Positions 49,586-62,037 of a stretch of 64,000 bases of DNA are shown in pieces. The position numbers and the translations under genes were made by a program. The stretch comes from Chloroflexota bacterium (GTDB lineage: Bacteria > Chloroflexota > Chloroflexia > Thermomicrobiales > UBA6265): contig JAFAEX010000098.1 of the NCBI GenBank assembly GCA_023423795.1, positions 1 to 64,000 of the forward strand, given 5' to 3'. Positions within the stretch are counted from its first letter, which is position 1, and every line of letters starts with the position of its first letter. Below the pieces are notes generated by a model, which had not been told where the DNA came from, made no database searches, and saw only the letters and a list, made by a program, of their open reading frames with translations.

Positions 49586-50231
49586 GACGATGGCGCCGCC
49601 GCCGCCGCTTCGGTTCCCGTCCGATGGCGGCGCTGGAAGGCGGCAAAAGCCTCGCGGACCTGCCGTTCGGTGGAAGCGATCGGGCCGCCGTTGTCGATCA
49701 CGACGTTGGCGCGGGCGATCTTGTCGGCTGGCGGCGCCTGGGCGTCGATGCGGCGCTCGGCCTCATCGCGGGGGAAGCCGTTGCGCCGCATCAGGCGCTC
49801 GACCTGGATCTCGCGCGGGCAGGCCACCACCCACGTTTCGTCGCAGGCGTCGCCGAGCCCGCTCTCGAACAACTTCACGGCGTCGATGGCGACAACCGGG
49901 GCGGACGAGCGGGCGGCGCGGCGCAGGACCTCCGGCGCGACGACCGGGCGGATGAGGTCGTCGAGTTTGGCCAGCGCCGCCGGGTCGGAGAAGACGATTG
50001 CGGCGAGGGCGCGCCGGTTCAGCCCGCCGTCCGGCAGGACCATCGCCTCGCCGAAGGTCCGGGCTATGTCCCCGAGCAGCGGCATGCCGGGCTGCACGAG
50101 GTCGCGGTAGACGAGGTCGGCGTCGATGACCTCCGCGCCCAGCGCCGCCAGCATCCCCGTCACGGTGCTCTTGCCGCAGGCGACGTTGCCGGTGATGCCG
50201 AGCAGCAACGGCCGCGCCGATTCAGGGTCGC

Positions 50232-50235
<4 letters not shown>
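49582..50235 (-). CDS. coaE: Dephospho-CoA kinase
   Basis: A 217-residue kinase for the last step of coenzyme A synthesis. The P-loop is [26 protein letters not shown] follows, and the lid [18 protein letters not shown] is typical. It has an Ala/Ser-rich C-terminal extension. The GTG start overlaps the ABC-F stop and its stop overlaps mutY, each by 4 bp, so the three genes are translationally coupled. Confidence 0.93.
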
Positions 50236-52181
<1,946 letters not shown>

Positions 52182-52326
52182 CGGTGTCGGGTTCTCCCGG
52201 TTGGCCGCGCCGTCCCCCGCGGGAACGGACCGGACGGGGCCAGCGAAGAGTATAGACTCCCCGGGAACGCGGCATTTCCGGCCGGCGGCGGACGGTCCTC
52301 GCCGGCGTTTTTGTCGGGGCGGCAAT

Positions 52327-52338
52327 GTGTACGTACAC
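52327..52338. promoter_or_regulatory. GTGTACGTACAC palindrome in the ABC-F/lysA interval
   Basis: A perfect 12-bp palindrome between the divergent ABC-F and lysA genes, 49 bp upstream of the lysA ATG. Its core matches the palindrome upstream of nrdJ and those in the large repeat elements. Confidence 0.4.
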
Positions 52339-52386
52339 TTGCGCCCTACGCGGCGGGTTCCCCGCAGGATCGCCGGAGCAGCTTCC

Positions 52387-53703
52387 ATGTCCTGGCCCAT
52401 CACCACATCCCGGCTGCCCGACGGGCGGCTCGTCATCGGCGGCGTGACGGCGGACGACCTCGTCGCCGAATTCGGCACGCCGCTCTACGTCTTCGACGAG
52501 GCGACGCTGCGAGCCCGGGCGCGACTGTTCCGCGAGACGTTCGCGGCCGCGTGGCCGCGCTCGCGGGTTGTGTACGCGGCGAAGGCCTACATCGCGCCGG
52601 CGATCGGGGCGATCCTCGCCGACGAGGGAATCGGGTTGGACGTCGCCTCCGGCGGGGAGTTGTACGCCGGGCGGGTGTCGGGCATCCCGCCCGCGCACAT
52701 GACCTTCCACGGCAACAACAAGAGCGAGGCCGAACTGCGGGAAGCGCTGGAGGCCGGGATCGGGCTGATCGCGGTGGACAACGACCACGAGATCGGCCTC
52801 CTGCGCCAGATGGCCGCCGAGGGGTTGGGTCCGGTTCCGGTGATCCTGCGGCTCAACCCCGGGCTTGCGCCGCACACCCACGCCAAAATGAAGACCGGGG
52901 CGCTCGATTCGAAGTTCGGCTTCCCCATCGAGACCGGCGCGGCGATGGCTGCGGTCGCGGCGGTGGTCGAGGCCGGGTTCGACCTGCGCGGCTACCACGC
53001 CCATGTCGGTTCGCAGATCTTCGACCCGCTGCTGGTGCGGGAAACCATCGGCGAACTGCTGTCGTTCGCGGCCCAGGTGCGCGACCGGTTCGGCATCGCG
53101 ACGGCGACGATCGTGCCCGGCGGCGGGTTCGGCGTGTCCGACGACGCATCCGGGGAGGACGTCTCGGTCCGCGAGTGGGCCGAAGCGGCGGCGGCGGCGC
53201 TGCGGGAGAACTGCGGCCGGTTCGGCTTGCCGGAACCGGAACTCGTGGTCGAACCGGGCCGGGCGATCGTCGGGCCGGCCGGGGTCGCGCTCTACCGGAT
53301 CGGCGCGCGCAAGGAGATCCCGGGCGTCCGCACCTACGTGTCGGTGGACGGCGGCATGTCGGACAACATCCGTCCGAGCCTGTACGGGGCGCGGTACTCG
53401 GCGGCCCTGGCCAACCGCGCGGAGGACGGGCCGCGGGAGACGGTGACGATCTCCGGAAAATACTGCGAATCGGGCGACGTGTTGATCGACGGCATCGAGT
53501 TGCCGGTGCTGCGGGCCGACGACCTGCTGGCGGTGCCGATGGCCGGCGCCTACTGCATGTCGATGGCGAGCAACTACAACCTCGCGCCGCGGCCGGCGGC
53601 GGTGATGGTGCTGGACGGAAGCGCCCGGCTCTTCCGGCGGCGGGAAACATACGCCGACATGCTCGCGTCGGAGATCGTGCCGGACATCGTGGCCCAACGC
53701 TGA
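52387..53703 (+). CDS. lysA: Diaminopimelate decarboxylase
   Basis: A 438-residue PLP enzyme forming L-lysine. The PLP lysine is Lys66 in [33 protein letters not shown], the CESGD motif with its active-site Cys and [12 protein letters not shown] are all present. GGAG precedes the ATG; open sequence upstream is shadow of the divergent ABC-F gene. It precedes rpoD by 182 bp on the same strand. Confidence 0.95.
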   Translation: MSWPITTSRLPDGRLVIGGVTADDLVAEFGTPLYVFDEATLRARARLFRETFAAAWPRSRVVYAAKAYIAPAIGAILADEGIGLDVASGGELYAGRVSGIPPAHMTFHGNNKSEAELREALEAGIGLIAVDNDHEIGLLRQMAAEGLGPVPVILRLNPGLAPHTHAKMKTGALDSKFGFPIETGAAMAAVAAVVEAGFDLRGYHAHVGSQIFDPLLVRETIGELLSFAAQVRDRFGIATATIVPGGGFGVSDDASGEDVSVREWAEAAAAALRENCGRFGLPEPELVVEPGRAIVGPAGVALYRIGARKEIPGVRTYVSVDGGMSDNIRPSLYGARYSAALANRAEDGPRETVTISGKYCESGDVLIDGIELPVLRADDLLAVPMAGAYCMSMASNYNLAPRPAAVMVLDGSARLFRRRETYADMLASEIVPDIVAQR

Positions 53704-53885
53704 GTCGTGACACGCCTTGCGGCTGTGGGCGGATAGGGTGTAGCGTACCGCGACGTTGCCAAAGTCGAAAGGACAGCCGGCGGCAACGATGCTGCCCCAG
53801 CGCCCGCCCGCGACCGGTGGGCGCCGATCGCGAACCGGCGTCACCGACGCCACGGCAACCGAGAAGCCGTTTCAAGGGGTCGCCC

Positions 53886-55508
53886 ATGTCCAGGTCGGAA
53901 AAGCCGCAGCCCGGGAACGCGACCAGTAGTGTCGCGGCGGGGCCGGCGGCGAGCCGAAACGGGAACGCGGAGGTCGCCAGCGCGGCCAGGACGTCCCGTC
54001 GCGGCGACGGCGAGGCAGACGAGTTCGACGCCGTGACGATTGGCGACGCCGTGCCGAGCGATGCCACCAGCGACGATGAGGGCGTGGACGAGCGTGCGCC
54101 GCTGGCCCTCGACGACATCGACGCCCTCGCGATCGCGGATGCGGCGCCGCTGGCGGAGCCGCTGGCCGAGGCGGCCGCGGGCGCCCTCGCTGCCCTGGAA
54201 GAAGAAGAGGAGCCGGCGTTCGACCTGCCGACGACAAACTACGACATCGGCAGCGCCAGCCTCGACGACCCGGTGCGGATGTACCTGCGCGAGATCGGGC
54301 GGGTGCCGCTGCTGACCGGCGGCAAGGAAGTGGAACTCGCCCGCCGGATGGAGCGGGGCGAGTACCTGTCGGTCAAGCAGGCGTCGCTGCGGGACGATTT
54401 TGGCGAAGCGCCGGGCGCGGACGTCCTGGGCCGGGCGATCTACCACGCGTTCCACGCCGGCTGGATCCACGTCGCCGAACTGGTGCGGGAGATCAGCCCG
54501 GAGGAAGAACTGCCGCCGAAATCCGTCTGCCTGAACCGCGCCTTGCCGCTGACGCAGGTGCCGGACGCGGCGGTGGCCTCCGTGTGCGAGCGACTGGAAC
54601 TTTCGCCCGACGAACTGGAGGAGTCGCTGCGGCTGCGCCGGGTCGAGTGGGACCTGCTGCCGTCGGCGATTCAGCTCATGGTCCGCGACACCGAAGTATG
54701 GCCTGACGACGCCGAGGTCGATCGCGTGTTTCGGGAACAGGCGGACCGCTTGCGCCGCCGCTGGGACGCCGAAATCGAGCGCGGGCGGCAGGCCAAGGTG
54801 GCGTTGACCGAAGCGAACCTGCGATTGGTCGTCTCGGTCGCCAAGAAGTACGTCGGCCGCGGCATGTCGATGTTGGACCTGATCCAGGAAGGCAACCTCG
54901 GGCTGATCCGCGCGGTCGAGAAATTCCAGTATCACAAGGGCTTCAAGTTCTCGACCTACGCGACGTGGTGGATTCGGCAGGCGATCACCCGCGCCATCGC
55001 CGACCAGGCGCGGACGATCCGCATCCCCGTCCACATGGTCGAGACGATCAACCGCCTGATCCGCACGTCGCGCCGGTTACAGCAGGAACTCGGCCGCGAA
55101 CCGACCTCGGAAGAGATCGGTCGCGAGATGCAGATGGAGCCGGAGCGGGTGCGCGAGATCCTCAAGATTTCGCAGGAGCCGGTCTCCATCAACATGCCGA
55201 TCGGCGAGGAAGAGGACAGCAGCCTCGGGGACTTCATCGAGGACCACAAGATGCTGGCCCCGGCCGACGCTGCCTCCCGCCAGATGCTGCGCGAGCAAAT
55301 GGAGGACGTGCTGGGCACGCTCTCCGACCGCGAGCGGCAAGTCCTGCTGATGCGCTTCGGGCTGGAGGACGGCCGGAGCCGGACTCTGGAAGAGGTCGGC
55401 AAGGCGTTCGGCGTCACCCGCGAACGCATCCGCCAGATCGAGGCAAAGGCGTTGCGAAAACTCCGCCACCCGAGCCGCTCCAAGAAGCTGAAGGATTACC
55501 TCGATTAG
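53886..55508 (+). CDS. rpoD: Primary sigma factor (RpoD/SigA)
   Basis: A 540-residue sigma-70 factor. The first 120 residues are low-complexity and acidic, replacing a recognisable region 1.1. Region 1.2 is [20 protein letters not shown]; region 2 has [20 protein letters not shown] and [19 protein letters not shown] (2.3-2.4, -10 recognition); region 3 has [15 protein letters not shown]; region 4 ends [20 protein letters not shown] (4.2, -35 recognition). AAGGGG precedes the ATG. The section between 1.2 and 2.1 is longer than in the shortest sigma factors. Intact region 2.4/4.2 supports the consensus-like promoters noted here. Confidence 0.95.
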   Translation: MSRSEKPQPGNATSSVAAGPAASRNGNAEVASAARTSRRGDGEADEFDAVTIGDAVPSDATSDDEGVDERAPLALDDIDALAIADAAPLAEPLAEAAAGALAALEEEEEPAFDLPTTNYDIGSASLDDPVRMYLREIGRVPLLTGGKEVELARRMERGEYLSVKQASLRDDFGEAPGADVLGRAIYHAFHAGWIHVAELVREISPEEELPPKSVCLNRALPLTQVPDAAVASVCERLELSPDELEESLRLRRVEWDLLPSAIQLMVRDTEVWPDDAEVDRVFREQADRLRRRWDAEIERGRQAKVALTEANLRLVVSVAKKYVGRGMSMLDLIQEGNLGLIRAVEKFQYHKGFKFSTYATWWIRQAITRAIADQARTIRIPVHMVETINRLIRTSRRLQQELGREPTSEEIGREMQMEPERVREILKISQEPVSINMPIGEEEDSSLGDFIEDHKMLAPADAASRQMLREQMEDVLGTLSDRERQVLLMRFGLEDGRSRTLEEVGKAFGVTRERIRQIEAKALRKLRHPSRSKKLKDYLD

Positions 55509-55540
55509 GCGAGGATTCCCGGGCGCTCTCGTCATCCCGA

Positions 55541-55593
55541 GTGCGTCAGCACTGTCATCCCTCGACAAGCTCGGGATGACAGTGCTGACGCAC
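55541..55593. repeat. Dispersed hairpin repeat R variant after rpoD
   Basis: Perfect 21-bp arms at 55541-55561 and 55573-55593 (GTGCGTCAGCACTGTCATCC type) enclose the family core TCGACAAGCT. Another family fragment, CGTCATCCCGAG, stands just outside the left arm. It starts 33 bp after the rpoD stop and probably ends that transcript. Confidence 0.85.
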
Positions 55594-55669
55594 TTAGGAC
55601 GTCGGGGGGGTCCAGGGCTGCCAATTTCCGCGGAAGGTTGAGCGGGCGGCGCTGCCTGTGGGAAAGTAG

Positions 55670-57043
<1,374 letters not shown>

Positions 57044-57357
57044 CCGGCGCCTCGTCTGCACTGAGTGGCCGGTGCGCGGTTTGGTGATTTCCGCGACCGG
57101 AACGGCTGCGATTGATGCCGTCACCCGGTGTATGTCGCGGGCACAGAACTGGAGAAGTTCGCCGACCGTTGTGCGAGCGATTCGAGCGTCGTCGCAGGGG
57201 AGGGACCCGTGCCCTTCCTCGTTCTCTACCCGTCCTCTTCGAAACCGGCGCGGAGTTGGCTATCCCGCATCGGCATGTTCCCGTCGAGGGAGGGCACGGG
57301 TCCCTCCCCTGCGACGACGCCACGGGCGGCGGACAATCGGCCACGTCGAGATCCGCG
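57044..57357. other. Non-coding interval with inverted repeat
   Basis: 314 bp between convergent obgE and plsC. It holds the second inverted repeat of family G (57187-57319) and nothing else recognisable. Confidence 0.75.
57187..57319. repeat. Inverted repeat G, copy 2
   Basis: Perfect 28-bp arms at 57187-57214 and 57292-57319 around a 77-bp loop. The arm contains AGGGACCCGTGCCC, a variant of the arm at 10919 (AGGGACCTGTGCCC). It also lies between convergent genes. Confidence 0.8.
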
Positions 57358-57993
57358 TCAGTCCCGGTACGAACCCGGCAGCAACTCGGCGATGGCGGCC
57401 ATGATCCGCTCCGTCGCGTCCTGAGACGACAGGCGGGACGTGCCGGCGTCCGGCAGGATCACGCGCGGAGCCCCGAACCGGATGGTCGCGCCGGGACCGC
57501 CGGGCAGTTTGTCGGTGCCGGTGATTGCCGCCGGCAGGAGCGGCGCGCCGCTACGGAGCAGGATGAGCCCGGCGCCGGGCTGCCCGGGGCCGAGCCGCCC
57601 GGTGCGCGAGCGGGTGCCTTCCGGGAACATCGCGACCGCGTGCCCCTCGGCGAGGAGGGTCTCGGCGTAGCGGATGGCCGCGCGGTCGGCCTTGCCGCGA
57701 TCGACCGGGAACGCGCCTGCCCAGCGGATGAGGCCGCCGAACGCCGCATTCCCGAACAATTCGCGCTTGGCCATGAAGTAGAGGACCCGCGGAAACGCCA
57801 TCGCCAGCAGGATCGGATCGGCGTTGTGCAGGTGGTTCGCGGCGACCAGCACGGGGCCGGATGCCGGAACGTTCTCCAGCCCTTCGATGCGGAGGCGGAC
57901 CAGGGGCTTGGCCAGCCCGATCAAGCCGGCGCGAACGACGGTGCGCGGTCGGCCGCGAAGCGTCCCGTTCGTCAGGTCGCTCCGTTCGCTCAT
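57358..57993 (-). CDS. plsC: 1-acyl-sn-glycerol-3-phosphate acyltransferase
   Basis: A 211-residue PlsC-type acyltransferase adding the second acyl chain to lysophosphatidic acid. The catalytic NHLHNAD has His54-x4-Asp59, and FPEGTRSRTG is the glycerophosphate-binding motif. The ATG overlaps the cmk stop by 4 bp. The cmk-plsC pairing is common in Gram-positive and Chloroflexota-type operons. Confidence 0.92.
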   Translation of the reverse strand: MSERSDLTNGTLRGRPRTVVRAGLIGLAKPLVRLRIEGLENVPASGPVLVAANHLHNADPILLAMAFPRVLYFMAKRELFGNAAFGGLIRWAGAFPVDRGKADRAAIRYAETLLAEGHAVAMFPEGTRSRTGRLGPGQPGAGLILLRSGAPLLPAAITGTDKLPGGPGATIRFGAPRVILPDAGTSRLSSQDATERIMAAIAELLPGSYRD

Positions 57994-58736
57994 GCCCGGT
58001 TGGTCAGCGCGCCGCGAGCATCCGCCACCGCCGCCCAGCGCTCGCGGGCGGTGCTCTCGATGCTCGCGGCGACCTGCTCGATGGTGCGCCCGTCCGTGTT
58101 GACGCGCACGGCGTCGGCGGCCGCCCGCAGCGGGGCGGTGGCGCGCGAGGAATCCGACGCGTCACGCTTGCGGATGTCGGCGAGGACGGCGTCGAAATCC
58201 GGCTCCAGCCCGCGGCCGGCGAGTTCCTCGCAACGGCGGCGCGCCCGCTCCTCGGCCGAAGCGTCGAGGTAGATCTTGACGCCCGCGTCGGGCACGACGA
58301 CGGTGCCGATGTCGCGGCCGACCATCACGACCGGGCCGCCTTCGGCGATGCGCCGCTGGTGGTCGAGCAGCGCCTCGCGCACGACCGGGTGCCCGGCGAC
58401 GGGGGAGACGGCGCGATCGACGGCGGGATCGCGGATCGCCCAGGTCACGTCTTCGCCGTCGAGGCGGACGTCGGCCAGCCTGCCGTCGGCGACCGAGGGC
58501 GGCAGCAGGTCGATGTCGATGGACCGGGCGAGCGCGCCCAGAGCCGCCGCGTCGTCCGGCGCCACGCCGGCGCGCAGGGCGGCGAGCGTCAGCGCGCGGT
58601 ACAGCGAGCCGGTATCGAAGAGCAGGGCAGGGAGGCGCTCGGCGAGCAGCCGCGCGACCGTCGATTTCCCTGCGGCGGCCGGGCCGTCGATGGCAACGAC
58701 ATGCAGGTGGCGGTGGGGCTGGCGGGGGTTAGTCAC
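57990..58736 (-). CDS. cmk: Cytidylate kinase
   Basis: A 248-residue kinase phosphorylating CMP and dCMP. P-loop GPAAAGKST is at residues 18-26, LLFDTGSLYRALTLAALR follows and GRDIGTVVVPDAGVKIYLDA is diagnostic. The GTG at 58736 overlaps the rluB stop by 8 bp; longer open sequence upstream is shadow. Confidence 0.93.
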   Translation of the reverse strand: MTNPRQPHRHLHVVAIDGPAAAGKSTVARLLAERLPALLFDTGSLYRALTLAALRAGVAPDDAAALGALARSIDIDLLPPSVADGRLADVRLDGEDVTWAIRDPAVDRAVSPVAGHPVVREALLDHQRRIAEGGPVVMVGRDIGTVVVPDAGVKIYLDASAEERARRRCEELAGRGLEPDFDAVLADIRKRDASDSSRATAPLRAAADAVRVNTDGRTIEQVAASIESTARERWAAVADARGALTNRA

Positions 58737-59919
58737 GATCGTCCCGCCGGGCGCGAGTCGGCTGCCGGTCGTTCCTCGTTCGGCGTGGTCCACCACGATT
58801 CGCATCGGTTCCAGAACCCCGGTTCGGTGTCGCGTCGCCCGGTGAGTCGGGATAGGCGCGTCGCCGTCCCGATTGGTCGTCGCTGCGCTGGCCACCGGTG
58901 CGGGTCGGACTGGCGGAGTCGCCACGCGGGCCGTCGGCGCCAGTTCCGCGTCCGGGCCGTGCCGGTTTGCGGGCACCGGAATCGCGAGGCGGGCGAGCCG
59001 GCTCCGGTCGCCGCTCACCCGCCGGTCCAACAGAATCCCGCGAGGGGTCGGTCGCGGTCACCACCTCTGGGTCGTTGCTTCGTTCGGCCGAACCACGGTC
59101 GAGGCGGCGGGGCGTCGTGGTGCGCTTCGCACTTGCGCGGGCTACGGGCTTGGGGCGGCCCGATTTCGTCGCCGCGCCGACGTGGGACGCTTCGGCGGTG
59201 TCGAGGCGCACGGCCTGCAGCAGCGAGGTCAGTTCGCCGCCGGAAAGTTCGCGCCAGCCGCCCAGCGGGATCGAGCCGAGCGCCAGTGGCCCGATCCGGA
59301 CGCGGCGGAGTTTGGTCACCGGGATGCCGACTTCTTCCATCATGCGCCGCACGACACGATTGAGCCCTTCGTGCACGGTGATGGTCAGCAGCGCGCCGTC
59401 CCGCGTTTCGCGCAGGATGCGGAACTCGTCGGGCACCACCAGCCGGCGGTCGATCGAGACGCCGGCGCGAACCCGGGCCATGACCGCCTCCGGAGGGCGG
59501 GCCGGGGTGAGGATCGTGTACTCCTTGGCGAGTTTGTAGCGAGGGTGCATCACCCGATGGGCGACGTCGCCGTCGTTGGTGAGCAGCAACAGGCCCTCGG
59601 TCTCGCGATCGAGGCGACCAACCGGGTAGACGCGCTCGCGGGCCGGAACGAGGCTCATGACCGTGTCGCGGCCCTTTTCGTCGCTGGTGGTGGTAATGAA
59701 GCCGCCCGGTTTGTTGAGCATGATGTAGCGCGGCGCTTCGGCCCGCACCAGCCGGCCATCGACCCGGATCTGGGCCGTCGGCGCGACGCGGGTGCCGAGT
59801 TCGGTCACCGTTTCGCCGTCCACGCTGACGCGCCCGGCGCGGATGAGGTCCTCCGCCTTGCGTCGGGAGGCGACCCCGCGGGCGGCGAGGACACGTTGCA
59901 GTCGCTCGTTGGCGTCGAT
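58729..59919 (-). CDS. rRNA pseudouridine synthase (RluB/RsuA type) with apparent ATC start
   Basis: A protein of about 396 residues. Residues about 4-50 are a full S4 RNA-binding domain (NERLQRVLAARGVASRRKAE onward). The catalytic core has YPVGRLDRETEGLLLLTNDG with the active Asp. The last 150 residues are a basic, disordered Arg/Pro/Gly/Ser tail. The first usual start codon (GTG 59823) would remove two thirds of the S4 domain. In frame before the S4 domain the only candidate with a ribosome site (GGAG, eight bases) is ATC at 59919; the dacA TGA closes the frame at 59944. Either ATC is used, as for infC, or the base is a sequence error. Confidence 0.8.
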   Translation of the reverse strand: MDANERLQRVLAARGVASRRKAEDLIRAGRVSVDGETVTELGTRVAPTAQIRVDGRLVRAEAPRYIMLNKPGGFITTTSDEKGRDTVMSLVPARERVYPVGRLDRETEGLLLLTNDGDVAHRVMHPRYKLAKEYTILTPARPPEAVMARVRAGVSIDRRLVVPDEFRILRETRDGALLTITVHEGLNRVVRRMMEEVGIPVTKLRRVRIGPLALGSIPLGGWRELSGGELTSLLQAVRLDTAEASHVGAATKSGRPKPVARASAKRTTTPRRLDRGSAERSNDPEVVTATDPSRDSVGPAGERRPEPARPPRDSGARKPARPGRGTGADGPRGDSASPTRTGGQRSDDQSGRRRAYPDSPGDATPNRGSGTDANRGGPRRTRNDRQPTRARRDDRD

Positions 59920-59943
59920 GGCGCGTTCTCCGCTGGGCGGCGT

Positions 59944-61149
59944 TCAGGCCGCCGGCTGCTCGCCGGCAGCGAACCCGGCTTGCTGGACCTGCCGCTCCGC
60001 GAGCAGGTCGGGACCGACGAGCAATAGTACCGTGCCCACCGGTTCGCCGGGGTTGGCGGGCGGCCCGAGCCGCAGCCGGTAGGCGAGGTCGGCGGCGCGG
60101 TCGGCGGGCACGGGTACGCTCCCGGATGCGGGCAGCACCGCGCCCCACGCCGCCAGTTCTTCGGGCAAGCCGGGGACGACGCCAGGCGCGGCGGGATCGA
60201 CCCACACGTAATCGGTCTCGATGGCCGCCAGCATCCCGCGCATGTCGGCCCAGCGGGCGGGGCTGACCGGGACGCCGTTTTCGTACGAGAGCGGGCTGCC
60301 GAGCACGACCGAGACGATCAGGTTCTCGCCTTCGCGGGTGGCGACGACGAGGCAGCCGCCGGCCTCGGGGAGCGAGCCGGTCTTGATCCCGACGGCGGTG
60401 CCGTCCACCAGCATGTCGTTGGTGGTGAAGATCTCGTACCCCTCCGGCCGGATGGCCGAAGGCAGGGTGAGGCGCGCGGTGCCGACGATCTCGGCGAAGA
60501 GCGGGTCCTCCATCGCCACGGCGGCCAGCAGGGCGAGATCGCGGGCGCTGATCCGCTGGTCGTCGGCGAACATCCCGGTCGGGTTCGCGAAATTGGCCGT
60601 CGTGGCCCCGAGATCGGCGGACATGCGGTTCATCTCGGCGACGAACGCGGCGGCCGGGTCGCCGTCCGCGCCGCCGGGGAGCGAAGCGCCGACGTGGCGC
60701 GCCAGGGCCAGCGCGGCGTCGTTGCCGGAGGGGATCATCAACCCGTAGAGCAAGTCGCGCACGGTCAGTACGTCCCCGGCGACCAACCCGACGCGCGATT
60801 GCGACTCGTCCACGATGTCGGATTCGAGGATGGCGATCGTGTCGTCGAGGTTGCCGTGCTCCAGCACCACCAGCGCAGTGACGATCTTGGTCAGGCTGGC
60901 CGGCGGCAGCGGCTCGTCGGCATTGAGGGCCAACAGCGGCACGTCAGCCGTTGCGTCGAACGCGTAGGCGGCGCCGGCGGTCAGCGGCGGCGGCTCCAGG
61001 GCCGGCCACGGCTCCGGGGTCCACGAAGACGCGTCGGCGAGGTTCGCCGCCGCCCCGTGGCCCACGGCAGCGATGACCACGATCAGCACGAGGATCGCGC
61101 GCACGCAGAATCCCGAGCGCGACAAAGCCGCAACAATCCGTTTCGTCAC
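59944..61149 (-). CDS. D-alanyl-D-alanine carboxypeptidase (S11)
   Basis: A 401-residue penicillin-binding protein that trims peptidoglycan stem peptides. The three serine-acylase motifs are intact: Ser85-x-x-Lys88 (ASLTK), Ser141-Gly-Asn143 and Lys256-Thr-Gly. A signal segment lies at about residues 16-34. A C-terminal region after the catalytic domain may bind the wall. The GTG at 61149 follows GGAGGGG. It heads the dacA-rluB-cmk-plsC operon. Confidence 0.9.
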   Translation of the reverse strand: MTKRIVAALSRSGFCVRAILVLIVVIAAVGHGAAANLADASSWTPEPWPALEPPPLTAGAAYAFDATADVPLLALNADEPLPPASLTKIVTALVVLEHGNLDDTIAILESDIVDESQSRVGLVAGDVLTVRDLLYGLMIPSGNDAALALARHVGASLPGGADGDPAAAFVAEMNRMSADLGATTANFANPTGMFADDQRISARDLALLAAVAMEDPLFAEIVGTARLTLPSAIRPEGYEIFTTNDMLVDGTAVGIKTGSLPEAGGCLVVATREGENLIVSVVLGSPLSYENGVPVSPARWADMRGMLAAIETDYVWVDPAAPGVVPGLPEELAAWGAVLPASGSVPVPADRAADLAYRLRLGPPANPGEPVGTVLLLVGPDLLAERQVQQAGFAAGEQPAA

Positions 61150-61190
61150 CGCGAACGTGCCCCTCCGGGCGGCGGTCACCGCCCCGTGCT

Positions 61191-61253
61191 GGGGTACAAT
61201 CGACGCATGCACACACGCGTCCTGACCCCGGCTCCCCCGCCGGATTGTACCCC
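61191..61253 (+). promoter_or_regulatory. Possible leaderless promoter and inverted repeat at the phosphoesterase start
   Basis: TACAAT (61195-61200) lies six bases before the ATG at 61207, so transcription may begin at the start codon. An 11-bp inverted repeat, GGGGTACAATC (61191-61201) and GATTGTACCCC (61243-61253), brackets the first codons and includes that -10. There is no clear ribosome site and no strong -35. Confidence 0.4.
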
Positions 61254-62037
61254 CACGCACGCCGCGGTTCGGGTGGCGGCAATCGGCGATCTCCACCTGC
61301 GCGACGATGCTCCGGTGTCGCTGCGCTGGTCGCTGCTGGCCGCGCGGGAGCAGGCGGATCTGCTCGTGATCGCCGGCGACATCACCGAGAGCGGGCGCGT
61401 GGCCGAGGCGGAGGTCGCGGCGCGGTTGCTGGCCGACCTGGGGATGCCGGTCGTCGCGGTGCTGGGCAACCACGACCGCCGTGGGCTGCGGCGGGGCGCG
61501 TTCCGGCAGGCGCTGACGGCGGCGGGGATCTTCCTGCTGGACGGGGACGCGCTCGAACTGCCGACCGCCTGCGGGGTACGGGTGGGGATCGCCGGCACGC
61601 CGGGATGCGGCGGCGGCTTCTGGTCGGACAACCACGCCGCGATGCCGCACGGCCGGGCGTTCAAGGCGCTGGCCGTGCGCGCCCGACGCGAATGCGCCCG
61701 GCTCGACCGTGCGCTCGCCGCGCTGGAAGCGCCGGTCCGCATCGCGGTGACGCATTTCGCGCCGACGCCGAGCACGCTCGGAGACGAACCGGCCGCCAAG
61801 TGGTGGATGCTCGGCAACGCCGAACTGGGCCGGGTCATCGACACGCACGCGGTGGACCTGGTGCTTCATGGGCACGCCCACGCGGGAGCGCCGCTCGGCC
61901 GCACGAAGGGCGGGGTACCGGTGCGCAACGTCGCGCTGCCGGTGAACGGCGGGCTGGTGATGGTGCCGATCCTCGCCCGTCCGCCCGTTCCGGCGCCGGT
62001 GCTCGTGCCCGAGATCGTCGCCGGAGCGGTGCTGTGA
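61207..62037 (+). CDS. Metallophosphoesterase
   Basis: A 276-residue calcineurin-like phosphoesterase with the usual dinuclear-metal motifs: GDLHL (D-x-H), IAGDITESG (GD), LGNHDRRG (GNHD), THFAPTP and HGHAHAG (GHxH). Substrate cannot be told; relatives act on nucleotides, cyclic nucleotides or phosphoproteins. Its stop overlaps the start of the HisC-like gene by 4 bp. Confidence 0.88.
   Translation: MHTRVLTPAPPPDCTPTHAAVRVAAIGDLHLRDDAPVSLRWSLLAAREQADLLVIAGDITESGRVAEAEVAARLLADLGMPVVAVLGNHDRRGLRRGAFRQALTAAGIFLLDGDALELPTACGVRVGIAGTPGCGGGFWSDNHAAMPHGRAFKALAVRARRECARLDRALAALEAPVRIAVTHFAPTPSTLGDEPAAKWWMLGNAELGRVIDTHAVDLVLHGHAHAGAPLGRTKGGVPVRNVALPVNGGLVMVPILARPPVPAPVLVPEIVAGAVL

Noticed and set aside
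59823..59823. GTG at 59823 as the pseudouridine synthase start
   Set aside because: It would remove most of the S4 RNA-binding domain that is plainly encoded in frame upstream, and it has no ribosome site.
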